From JBAXTE01 sp964653595 (GTDB lineage Bacteria; Bacteroidota; Bacteroidia; Bacteroidales; WCHB1-69): a stretch of DNA of 13,640 bases. Position numbers and translations under genes: made by a program. Positions 1 through 6,095 of the stretch are shown one piece after another; position 1 is the first letter of the stretch, and every line of letters starts with the position of its first letter. Where the stretch lies: assembly GCA_964653595.1 (NCBI GenBank), contig CAZZHH010000078.1, forward strand, positions 1 through 13,640, written 5' to 3'. A model generated the notes under the pieces. That model was not told where the DNA came from. It did not search any database and saw only the letters and a list, made by a program, of their open reading frames with translations.

Positions 1-2
1 TT

Positions 3-584
3 GGAAGCAAGGATTCTGAACTCCCTCTTCCTGTTGAATTGATGGCTTTTGATGCAGCTTGTGAAAACAATAAAGTAAATATTACTTGGTCTACATCAAC
101 AGAAACCAACAACGATTTTTTTACCCTTCAGAGAAGTGTTAATGCTAGTGATTGGGAGTTTGTGAAAAACATACCAGGTGGAGGCAACAGCAACAGCACC
201 TTGTATTATGCAACCACCGACAATGATCCACTAAATGGAACGTCCTACTACCGACTTATACAGACAGATTATAATGGGCATTCGGAAATTTTCAGTCCGG
301 TGATGGTTTTCTGTGGGGAGATCCATGGTAGGCAAAATATATCATACTATCCCAATCCATTTACTTCGGAAGTTCTGGTTAATCTACAAAGCATAACGTT
401 TGAAAAAGCAGTTTTAACCATTTATAATTTGTTGGGTGAAAAAGTATATGAGATGCCGTTGTCTGGGAATGAGTCTTTTGTTCAAGAAGTAAGGCTGGAT
501 CTCAATAGGCTACCAGCAGGTGTTTATTCAGTATCCTTTAGTTCTGAAGGATATTCAAATACCAGTAAGATAGTGAAGTATTAA
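3..584 (+). CDS. C-terminal end of a T9SS-secreted protein (5' end outside window)
   Basis: The reading frame is open from the first bases of the window (it begins GSKDSELPLPVELMAFDA), so the gene starts upstream. A TTG at 39 is in frame but lies inside the protein. About 193 residues are visible. The first ~100 carry the usual Bacteroidota pre-tail module: LPVEL, then ITWSTSTETNNDFFTLQRS, GGGNSN and GTSYYRLIQTDYNG, a beta-sandwich that commonly precedes the sorting tail. The last ~80 residues are a type A T9SS sorting domain: YYPNPF, VLTIYNLLGEKVY, LPAGVYSVSF and a C-terminal KIVKY. Family knowledge: such tails direct proteins across the outer membrane through the Por secretion system, where PorU removes the tail and the cargo is anchored or released. 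The enzymatic or adhesive part of the protein is not in the window, so its function cannot be named. A hairpin terminator follows 26 nt after the stop. Confidence 0.93.
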   Translation, partial: GSKDSELPLPVELMAFDAACENNKVNITWSTSTETNNDFFTLQRSVNASDWEFVKNIPGGGNSNSTLYYATTDNDPLNGTSYYRLIQTDYNGHSEIFSPVMVFCGEIHGRQNISYYPNPFTSEVLVNLQSITFEKAVLTIYNLLGEKVYEMPLSGNESFVQEVRLDLNRLPAGVYSVSFSSEGYSNTSKIVKY

Positions 585-610
585 TCGTGTTTGAATTTTA
601 TTAAGAGATA

Positions 611-666
611 ATTATCCTGCTGCTTAACAGCGAAATAAATGCTGCAAGTGGCGGGATAATTTTTTT
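611..666 (+). terminator. Rho-independent terminator after the T9SS cargo gene
   Basis: ATTATCCTGC (611-620) pairs with GCGGGATAAT (651-660), ten pairs including one G-U, and six T follow (661-666). The 30-nt loop contains a small inner stem, CAGC/GCTG. Position just past the stop at 584 and the T run on the plus strand fit termination of that gene. Confidence 0.75.
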
Positions 667-950
667 CCAAAAGCAAATACTATAAAAAGCAAGAGCAATA
701 CACAAAAGTAATGCTAAAACCTTCTGTATCTAAACAGATTGGCCTTTAACTAAAATGACAAAAACATGCGTTTATTGCATAAGTATAAACACTTTGAAAA
801 ACGTTAAACCCAGAGTGCAAACATTGGTATTATTGTTACGATTATTTTCGTTTTTCAATGACACAAACACGCCAATACATTTTATTTTTTTTTCATTTTG
901 TAAAACTAAAAAAATCAAAAGACTGTATGAAAGAGTTTTTTTAAAAACCG
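667..950. other. Intergenic stretch with no recognised element
   Basis: AT-rich DNA between a plus-strand terminator and the 3' end of a minus-strand operon. An open frame begins at 755 on the plus strand, but its last 80 nt overlap the coiled-coil gene antisense and its composition (many Cys, Phe, Leu, Lys) is that of translated AT-rich DNA. A weak A/T-rich pairing around 902-940 (AAAACT/AGTTTT) might end the minus-strand operon, but it is too poor to call a terminator. Confidence 0.5.
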
Positions 951-1898
951 CTAAAGCAGATTGTACATTTCTTTTGCATACTCTTTTACCAATGCAAGTG
1001 CTCCAATTATGTTTGCTTCTGTTGCATTAAGATCTATTCCCGTTTGAATTTTCAGCATATCATTTTGTAGGGTTTGCAGTCTAATGCTCAAAGCTATCAT
1101 TTTTTGTAGATCCGCTTTCTTCTTATTTAGGGTTTGAATCTTTAGGGGTGAAATCCGGTTACAGTAATTTTGATGACAAAGTTTTTCATTTTTGGCAATA
1201 TATTCATCTATTTCGTTTCCATTTATCAACGCTTCCCCTTGATATTTTGGCTTTGGAGTGTTGTTTTTCACTTTTTCCAAGCATTCCGTTAATTCTTTAT
1301 TTGCCAATTGATCTTGCCGTTTAAGCTCCAGTTCCATATTGCTCCAGTTGGTAATATATGTAGTAAGTTCAGCGTTAACTTTTTCAATTTCGGTGGTTAA
1401 TACGACCAATTGTTTCTCATTACTTTGTTTTTTTGTTTCTTGTATTGTCTTTGGTTGATTTTTAGCATAGTTTTCTCCCCATTGTTGCAACTCTTTTTCA
1501 CTCATTTGTTCCATTTTCTTTGCTTCTTCAATAGAGATTCCGTATTCTGTCTGCATTTTCTGATTGGCAATTTTTTCACCTTCGTTTTCGTCTTGTGAAT
1601 TTGTAATTTCATTGATCTTGTCTTCCGAAATACCGGTTTGTTGAGTGATGCTTTTTGTCATCTGAGCTTGAGTAGGCTGTTGCTTCTCAATGCGTTCTAC
1701 TTCCGTATCAATTGTCTCAATAACAGAGAGAATTCGATTGCGGAAACTCTCTTCTTCAACATCAGAAATAGCGCACATATTATCGGGCAAAGGAGGCAGT
1801 TGGGCTAAATATTTGTTTGCAGGGCTTTGTGCTAACAAGGAATTTAAAAATATAAAATTGAGAAAAAGAAGGATCAATTTTGTTGTGGTTTGTTTCAT
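951..1898 (-). CDS. Exported coiled-coil protein of unknown function
   Basis: 315 residues. Residues 1-24 form a signal peptide (positively charged start, Leu/Phe-rich core, ending LLAQ), so the protein is probably periplasmic or surface-exposed. The rest is mostly Glu-, Lys- and Gln-rich helix: one segment about 45-75, another 120-215 and a third 250-285, with heptad-like spacing that suggests coiled coils. Four Cys lie at C42, C206, C241 and C246, the last two close together (KLCHQNYC), so disulfides are possible. There is a proline-rich spot at 35-38 (PPLP). I recognise no family and no catalytic motif. It is the last gene of a four-gene minus-strand cluster, 18 nt after the stop of the preceding gene, so it is probably co-transcribed with the OmpA-like protein and may be a structural partner of it. 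That role is inference. Confidence 0.85.
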   Translation of the reverse strand: MKQTTTKLILLFLNFIFLNSLLAQSPANKYLAQLPPLPDNMCAISDVEEESFRNRILSVIETIDTEVERIEKQQPTQAQMTKSITQQTGISEDKINEITNSQDENEGEKIANQKMQTEYGISIEEAKKMEQMSEKELQQWGENYAKNQPKTIQETKKQSNEKQLVVLTTEIEKVNAELTTYITNWSNMELELKRQDQLANKELTECLEKVKNNTPKPKYQGEALINGNEIDEYIAKNEKLCHQNYCNRISPLKIQTLNKKKADLQKMIALSIRLQTLQNDMLKIQTGIDLNATEANIIGALALVKEYAKEMYNLL

Positions 1899-1916
1899 AG
1901 TAACTTTTTAAAAGGG

Positions 1917-2399
1917 TTAATAAATGAATTTTATTCCCTGGAGTATTTGTGGAATATCCAAAGAGATATCATTGAAATTATCCTGAATGCTTCCGAAGGA
2001 GATATTATAAAATTTGTTTTGGATGATCAGGTATATGCTGCTCATTTTCATTTTCATTTCGGTTTGCCTTATGTTTACGGAATAAGAAAAAGTTACACTT
2101 TGCGCACTATGTCCGTTGACTTCTAACGATTCATCGTTGGTAAATTCCACGCTCGAAAAATATTTCTCAATTTGCTCTTTTGATTTTTTCACGCCGTTAT
2201 CTAAGGTCATTCCATTTAACATGAATTCTTCTTTAATCATGAAAGAGGCTCCATTTTTCAAATATTGGTGTTCCAGTACTGATCCCTGCACTTTCTCCCA
2301 GCCGGAGGGCAAAGAAACGGTGATTCTCATTTTGTTTTGCTGTGCAATTGCAGAGAGGGCAAAGAACAGTGAAAAAAAAAGGAGGATTGATTTCTTCAC
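1917..2399 (-). CDS. Small exported protein, PsbP/DcrB-like fold suspected
   Basis: 160 residues. It starts with GTG, only 2 nt after the TAA of the upstream lipoprotein gene (TAA-TC-GTG), so translation is probably coupled. A signal peptide is clear: MKKSILLFFSLFFALSAIA, cleaved before QQNK. The mature part is about 140 residues with alternating strand patterns: ITVSLPSGWEKVQG near the start, then SFMIKEEFM, a helix with KSKEQIEKYFSS, SAQSVTFSYSV, SIYLIIQNKFYNISF, and a final helix PQILQGIKF. This order resembles PsbP/DcrB (Mog1-like) domains, which often begin with a 'P.GW' motif and end with 'F..I..SI.F'. The assignment is by pattern only and is moderate at best. No catalytic residues are visible. 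It probably works in the envelope with its operon neighbours. Confidence 0.85.
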   Translation of the reverse strand: MKKSILLFFSLFFALSAIAQQNKMRITVSLPSGWEKVQGSVLEHQYLKNGASFMIKEEFMLNGMTLDNGVKKSKEQIEKYFSSVEFTNDESLEVNGHSAQSVTFSYSVNIRQTEMKMKMSSIYLIIQNKFYNISFGSIQDNFNDISLDIPQILQGIKFIY

Positions 2400-2401
2400 G
2401 A

Positions 2402-3058
2402 TTAAAATGTTTTGGATTTAAGCATTTGTACGATTGGGAAGTATATACGCGGTTGATTGTCGATGTCGGCCCATCCGGTTGCTTCTTTTTTTACAATTCC
2501 GACCATAGGTGAAAGATAAAAGTAATCTATAATCTGTGCATCGGAAGAATATGTTTGCTTGAGTTTTATGCAACCGGGGAATGTTCCTGCGGGAACGGCT
2601 ACAGATTCTGTCACAGAGATTATTTCTCTTGTGATTGTCCCCAAATCTTCATCATCGATAGGGGCGTCCCATTTTCTTCCGATTGTGTTATTACTTTTGA
2701 AGAATAACGGGAACCAATAACTCTCCACAGATCCTGTTTCATCGCAAAAGATATTATTATTGGAATACCAAATAAATTCATTATGAGTTTGGCCGGTAGA
2801 GGTTTGATATTTGATTGAACAATAGCCATTTTCATCGATTGATTGAATAGAATAATTAATAATTAATGGGGTGGTGTCGTTATCAACTCTCAATTCATAG
2901 ATCCAAGTATTCTGATTTTTTACAAAAGGGAAAGAGGAGGTTGTAGTGGGTTTATTATCCACACTAGTGTCATCCTCTTTCTTACATGAAAATAAGCATA
3001 AAATTGTGCAGAAGGCAATTAATATGATTTGGATAGTTTTTTTCATTTCTCTCTTCAT
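2402..3058 (-). CDS. SPII lipoprotein of unknown function
   Basis: 218 residues from the first ATG. A second ATG at 3046 (giving MKKTIQ...) is preceded by the purine-rich GAAGAGAGAA and is the likelier start, giving 214 residues. The signal peptide ends in the lipobox LFSC, with Cys25 (numbered from the first ATG) as the lipidated residue, followed by KKEDD and a Thr/Ser linker. The mature domain is beta-rich, with WIYELRVD, CSIKYQTST, FIWYSNN and VPAGTFPGCIKLKQTY, then YFYLSPMVGIVKKEATG. The 'VPAGTF..C.K..' plus 'Y..P.VG.VK' pair is common in Bacteroidota outer-membrane lipoproteins of unknown function, often with DUF3108-like folds. It is the second gene of the cluster, 54 nt after the OmpA-like gene and 2 nt before the PsbP-like gene. 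The Cys-Lys-Lys-Glu-Asp start after the lipobox may bear on surface display, which the sequence alone does not settle. Confidence 0.88.
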   Translation of the reverse strand: MKREMKKTIQIILIAFCTILCLFSCKKEDDTSVDNKPTTTSSFPFVKNQNTWIYELRVDNDTTPLIINYSIQSIDENGYCSIKYQTSTGQTHNEFIWYSNNNIFCDETGSVESYWFPLFFKSNNTIGRKWDAPIDDEDLGTITREIISVTESVAVPAGTFPGCIKLKQTYSSDAQIIDYFYLSPMVGIVKKEATGWADIDNQPRIYFPIVQMLKSKTF

Positions 3059-3112
3059 TATTAAGGCAATGGATAAAATATTTTTGGCTAGATTTTTCTA
3101 ATGGATTACGGT

Positions 3113-4375
3113 TTATAGTCGGATAAACTCCACCCTGCGGTTTTTAGCTCTTCCTTCTGGTGAATTGTTGTTGTCAATCGGTTTACTCATTCCATGTCCT
3201 TTTGAAGATAGTCTGTTTGGGTTAATCCCCATTTCTTTTAGTTTATCGCAAACTGATTTGGCTCTTGCTTCCGAAAGGGTTTGGTTTGATGCGGAATTTC
3301 CGGTATTATCTGTGTGACCTTCAACCGAAAATTTCAATTCAGGATAGGTTTTCATTATATTGAAAATTTCGTTGATAGTCCCCATGGATTCAGGTTTTAT
3401 AGAAGCTTTGCCAGTCTCAAAAGTTATTCCGTATGAAATTATTTTACCATCGGATAGTAATTTGTCGTATAGGGGTACAGCTCCCTTAGCAATGCGAATA
3501 TTTTTTATATGTAAAGTGCTATTATCTTCGCTACCTCGGGCAAAAAATTTCACCTTTGTTGGTTTCTCTGTAATGTTAGGAATGTTTGCCACACGTTTAG
3601 AATCCATATATACTTTCATTGCCCTTTTGTTAAAGGAAAGGGAGTAATGGTGCCATCCCTTGCTGTTATCATAAGAATCCTCTCCACTTCTTTCATTATT
3701 GCTATTTATATTCCAGCTAAAGAGAAATCGGTTATTATCTTTCCAAAACAGGGTAGATGCAATTAATTCATCGGAGCTATTAACAAACTCAATGGTGTTT
3801 TCTCCATCTTTGTCATCGATAAAAATATCAAATTCGAGAGTGAATTCATCTGGCAAATAAGCGTTGTTCTTGTCTTTAAACAAGGGGGTTATGAATGTAT
3901 AACCGACTATTGCAATCACATTTTCTCCATTAATTTGGGCAATTTCTGCTCCTCCACTAATTAAATCCCATTTGGATGGAAACTCTCCTTTCTGTTCTCC
4001 CTTTACATCATCCTCAAAAATTATTTCGTTTCCAGGGACAAAATCAAATTTTGCATAGGAAATAGTTGAGTTTTGAGTCTTATTTTGAGTGGAGGATTTT
4101 CCGGAATTGGTTTCATTATCGTTATTTGTTTCTTCTGATAAATCGTCTTTGCCCGAATTTTTATTTTTTTTAGTCGATGTTCCTTTTTTAGCACCATTTT
4201 TAACTGCTTCTTCTGTTTTATCTAACCCTTTATCGATTGCTTCATCTGTTTTTTGATCAATGCGATCTTTTACTTTTTCTTCGGTTTTATCTTTTACTTT
4301 ATCTAACCAAGATTGAGCATTCAAGGACGCAATATTTATTGCGATTACACAAAGAATGAGTATTGATTTTTTCAT
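3113..4375 (-). CDS. OmpA-family peptidoglycan-binding protein with helical N-terminus and LamG-like middle
   Basis: 420 residues. Signal peptide 1-20 (ending SLNA|QS). Residues 23-65 form a charged amphipathic helix with repeated K-D/E-K-T-E-E-K-V-K-D units, resembling LEA-type or coiled-coil stretches. Residues 66-105 are a low-complexity Lys/Asn/Ser/Thr linker. Residues 115-298 look like a concanavalin/LamG-type beta-sandwich: FEDDVKGEQKGEFPSKWDL, EFTLEFDIFID, GWHHYSLSFN, MKVYMDSKRV, LHIKNIRIAKG. Residues 315-420 are an OmpA C-terminal domain: GITFETGKASIKPES, VEGHTDNTG, SEARAKSV, RAKNRRVEF. D356 and R371 are 15 residues apart, as are the diaminopimelate-binding Asp and Arg of E. coli OmpA. 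It should tether the outer membrane or a surface complex to peptidoglycan, with the sandwich domain perhaps binding glycan. It is first in the four-gene cluster and has a -7 box upstream. Confidence 0.93.
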   Translation of the reverse strand: MKKSILILCVIAINIASLNAQSWLDKVKDKTEEKVKDRIDQKTDEAIDKGLDKTEEAVKNGAKKGTSTKKNKNSGKDDLSEETNNDNETNSGKSSTQNKTQNSTISYAKFDFVPGNEIIFEDDVKGEQKGEFPSKWDLISGGAEIAQINGENVIAIVGYTFITPLFKDKNNAYLPDEFTLEFDIFIDDKDGENTIEFVNSSDELIASTLFWKDNNRFLFSWNINSNNERSGEDSYDNSKGWHHYSLSFNKRAMKVYMDSKRVANIPNITEKPTKVKFFARGSEDNSTLHIKNIRIAKGAVPLYDKLLSDGKIISYGITFETGKASIKPESMGTINEIFNIMKTYPELKFSVEGHTDNTGNSASNQTLSEARAKSVCDKLKEMGINPNRLSSKGHGMSKPIDNNNSPEGRAKNRRVEFIRL

Positions 4376-4404
4376 AAGTTTCTTTTTAATCTTGTATTTT
4401 TTTG

Positions 4405-4412
4405 CAAACTTA
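4405..4412 (-). promoter_or_regulatory. Bacteroidota -7 promoter box for the OmpA cluster
   Basis: On the minus strand this reads TAAGTTTG followed by C, matching the TAnnTTTG -7 consensus of the main sigma factor of Bacteroidota. It lies 29 nt upstream of the ATG at 4375, which predicts a leader of roughly 20 nt. The expected -33 TTTG about 19 nt further upstream is weak (T-rich only). Call made by eye. Confidence 0.5.
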
Positions 4413-4451
4413 TAAGTATTAATTTAATAAAAATAGTAAAAAAACGACAAA

Positions 4452-5267
4452 TCAGATTTTATTCCACAATTTGCCAGAAAACAATTTTGCGGTTGTTATG
4501 TCTTTTTTGAAAAAGCAAGTTGGAGACTCTCCTGTAATTGCCTTGAAATCTTTAATAAAATGACTTTGGTCATAAAAATTTCCATCAAAAACTAAGTCTT
4601 GGTAATCAACAATATCCTCATTTTTAATTTTATCCCAGAGGTAATTCAATCTTACAATACGTGATAATACTTTAGGGCTAACTCCTGTGCGCTTAATAAA
4701 ATTCCTTTGTAATGTGCGTTGGCAGGAATTACAATTATTTATCACTTCGTTTAGAGGAGTAGTAATGCATTTTTTGACATCAATAATTTCGTCATAAAGA
4801 AAATCAATATCATCTGGAATGTATGCTTCTTTATGTTGTGAATTTATAAAGTTCGAAAAACAATCAATTCTTTCTTCAGTAGTGTTCATTATGCTTAAAT
4901 CTTTCCAAAGAGAAAAAAATTGGGTGTACGGGAGATTGACACTTCGTTTGAGAGTTGGAGACAGGTTAATGTTAAAAATTTTTGAAAACACCGTTGGTTT
5001 ACAAATTACAATAAATGTATCCATTGTTTTTTCATACTTTAAAACAATAGCTTTTGAAATAACGGGACCCACAAAAAATGGTTCAAGTTTTATTGAACTC
5101 TTTTCAATAATAGTGGGCGAATTTTTAAAATGAAAGACAATTGAAATAAATGGACGAGGAATAAACTTGCCCTCTAAGCTATTATGATCGTTAAATTGAA
5201 AACTTTCAAAATTGTAGATTAGCCAATTCTGAGCTTTGTTGCTACTGTAATATTCAACTTGAAGCAT
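4452..5267 (-). CDS. AraC-family transcriptional regulator
   Basis: 271 residues. The C-terminal third (about 165-255) is an AraC/XylS double helix-turn-helix: SCQRTLQRNFIKRTGVSPK for the first recognition helix and following turn, a short linker helix RIVRLNYLWDKI, then FDGNFYDQSHFIKDFKAIT and GESPTCF, the usual second HTH and its G-x-S-P end. The N-terminal part (1-160) has features of the DUF6597-type sensor that often precedes this DNA-binding pair in Bacteroidota: a YY.S/L start, a short-stranded segment with PRPFISIVFHF, and FVGPVISKAIVLKYEKTMDTFIVICKP. No signal peptide or membrane segment is present, so it is cytoplasmic. No ligand can be assigned. It stands alone: its stop lies 76 nt from the start of the OmpA-like gene in the same direction, and that gene has its own -7 box. 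Its own promoter is uncertain; TAATATTG (5320-5327, minus) is a one-mismatch -7 candidate. Confidence 0.93.
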   Translation of the reverse strand: MLQVEYYSSNKAQNWLIYNFESFQFNDHNSLEGKFIPRPFISIVFHFKNSPTIIEKSSIKLEPFFVGPVISKAIVLKYEKTMDTFIVICKPTVFSKIFNINLSPTLKRSVNLPYTQFFSLWKDLSIMNTTEERIDCFSNFINSQHKEAYIPDDIDFLYDEIIDVKKCITTPLNEVINNCNSCQRTLQRNFIKRTGVSPKVLSRIVRLNYLWDKIKNEDIVDYQDLVFDGNFYDQSHFIKDFKAITGESPTCFFKKDITTAKLFSGKLWNKI

Positions 5268-5521
5268 CTTTTTAATCTAAGAAGGGTTTATAATTCTAAA
5301 TATTTATTTTAAATGAATACAATATTACTAATTTTTTTTCACTATTGTCCGATTAAAACGTAATGAAACAAAATCCTTAAAGATTTCTCACTGCGTGCTA
5401 AATGACTATCAATATGTTATAGACAACCCCCTCCAACCATATTATTCACGCTACCCCTTGCCATTCGGAGACACCATTCAAAAAATTGAAAAAAAAGGGT
5501 TAGTGACATTAGTGATATTAA
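5268..5521. other. Leader/intergenic region upstream of the AraC gene
   Basis: No gene is visible. It presumably holds the AraC promoter. Small features seen: ACCCCTT (5453-5459) can pair imperfectly with AAGGGT (5495-5500), enclosing TTCAA-AAAA-TTGAA. A short direct repeat TTAGTGA occurs near 5500-5515. None is strong enough for a functional call. Confidence 0.4.
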
Positions 5522-5569
5522 GATAAAAAGCCGGTCACCCTGAGCCTGTCGAACGGGCGGCTTTTTATC
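5522..5569 (-). terminator. Bidirectional-looking terminator hairpin carrying a REP-like core
   Basis: GATAAAAAGCCG (5522-5533) and CGGCTTTTTATC (5558-5569) are a perfect 12-bp inverted repeat. Read on the minus strand, the GC-rich inner stem is followed by five T. It lies downstream of the minus-strand TPR-CHAT gene and GC-rich island and would stop transcription before the AraC gene. The loop includes CACCCTGAGCCTGTCGAA (5536-5553), which I recall as half of a dispersed palindromic repeat found in many bacterial genomes. The expected matching half AGGGTG is replaced here, leaving only a short CCC/GGG inner pairing. Confidence 0.7.
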
Positions 5570-5689
5570 ATACGAAATTCTGTCATTGGTACCATAGGGA
5601 GAAATCTTATATCTTTTTATCGGAAAACAATAATTTTTTTTAATGAAGGTGTTATTATTTTTTATTTGATTGAAGAGAAATTAAAGATT

Positions 5690-5860
5690 TCAACCTAACC
5701 GCACCATCCTCACCGCTCCCCAACTTTTGGGGGACTCCTTGTTCTGGCTTCGATGCATATAGTGGCGTATGTATCCTGCTTTTCGTATCCAACGCTCCAT
5801 GGTAACCACGTCTGAACTCGACATAATTGGATGTTGACAGAGAGACCATGTATTGTTGAG
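5690..5860. other. GC-rich intergenic island, possible structured RNA or element remnant
   Basis: Positions 5701-5820 contain 63 G/C of 120 (about 52%), while the flanks (for example 5821-5880, 21 of 60) and the rest of the window are much more AT-rich. On the minus strand it contains a compact hairpin CCCCAA-AAG-TTGGGG (5717-5731). Two overlapping minus-strand frames are open through it: one from TTG at 6031 to 5690 and one from ATG at 5849 to 5655. Neither has a recognisable domain, a credible start context or good protein composition, and overlapping open frames are expected in a GC-rich patch. It could be a non-coding RNA between the CHAT gene and the terminator at 5522-5569, or the relic of a mobile element. 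I do not recognise the family. Confidence 0.4.
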
Positions 5861-6095
5861 ATTGTCAATATGGTTACATGTTTCGCTCGTATTTTTGAAT
5901 AAGGAAGAAGGTTTTTTTTGAATTTTCAGAATGAAGTATCGTTCATAATAAGGGACATCGGTTCTGTCTCGTAAAGAACAAATAAAAAAATAATAGCAGA
6001 AATAGATTTTTATAAAAGATAAAATTATCAAGATGAGATAACCAATTGTGGAAAAGCAATCAATATCTTAGTGATTATTTAAAAAGAAAAGAAGT

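Noticed and set aside
902..940. Possible terminator for the OmpA operon
   Set aside because: The pairing is short and nearly all A/T, without a GC stem.
755..1030. Plus-strand open frame of 91 codons upstream of and across the end of the coiled-coil gene
   Set aside because: It overlaps a well-supported minus-strand gene, has no domain or ribosome site, and its composition is that of translated AT-rich DNA.
5655..6031. Two overlapping minus-strand open frames (TTG start at 6031; ATG start at 5849)
   Set aside because: One relies on TTG, neither shows a known motif, and they overlap in different frames within a GC-rich patch where stops are rare by chance. Kept only as a possible RNA or remnant.
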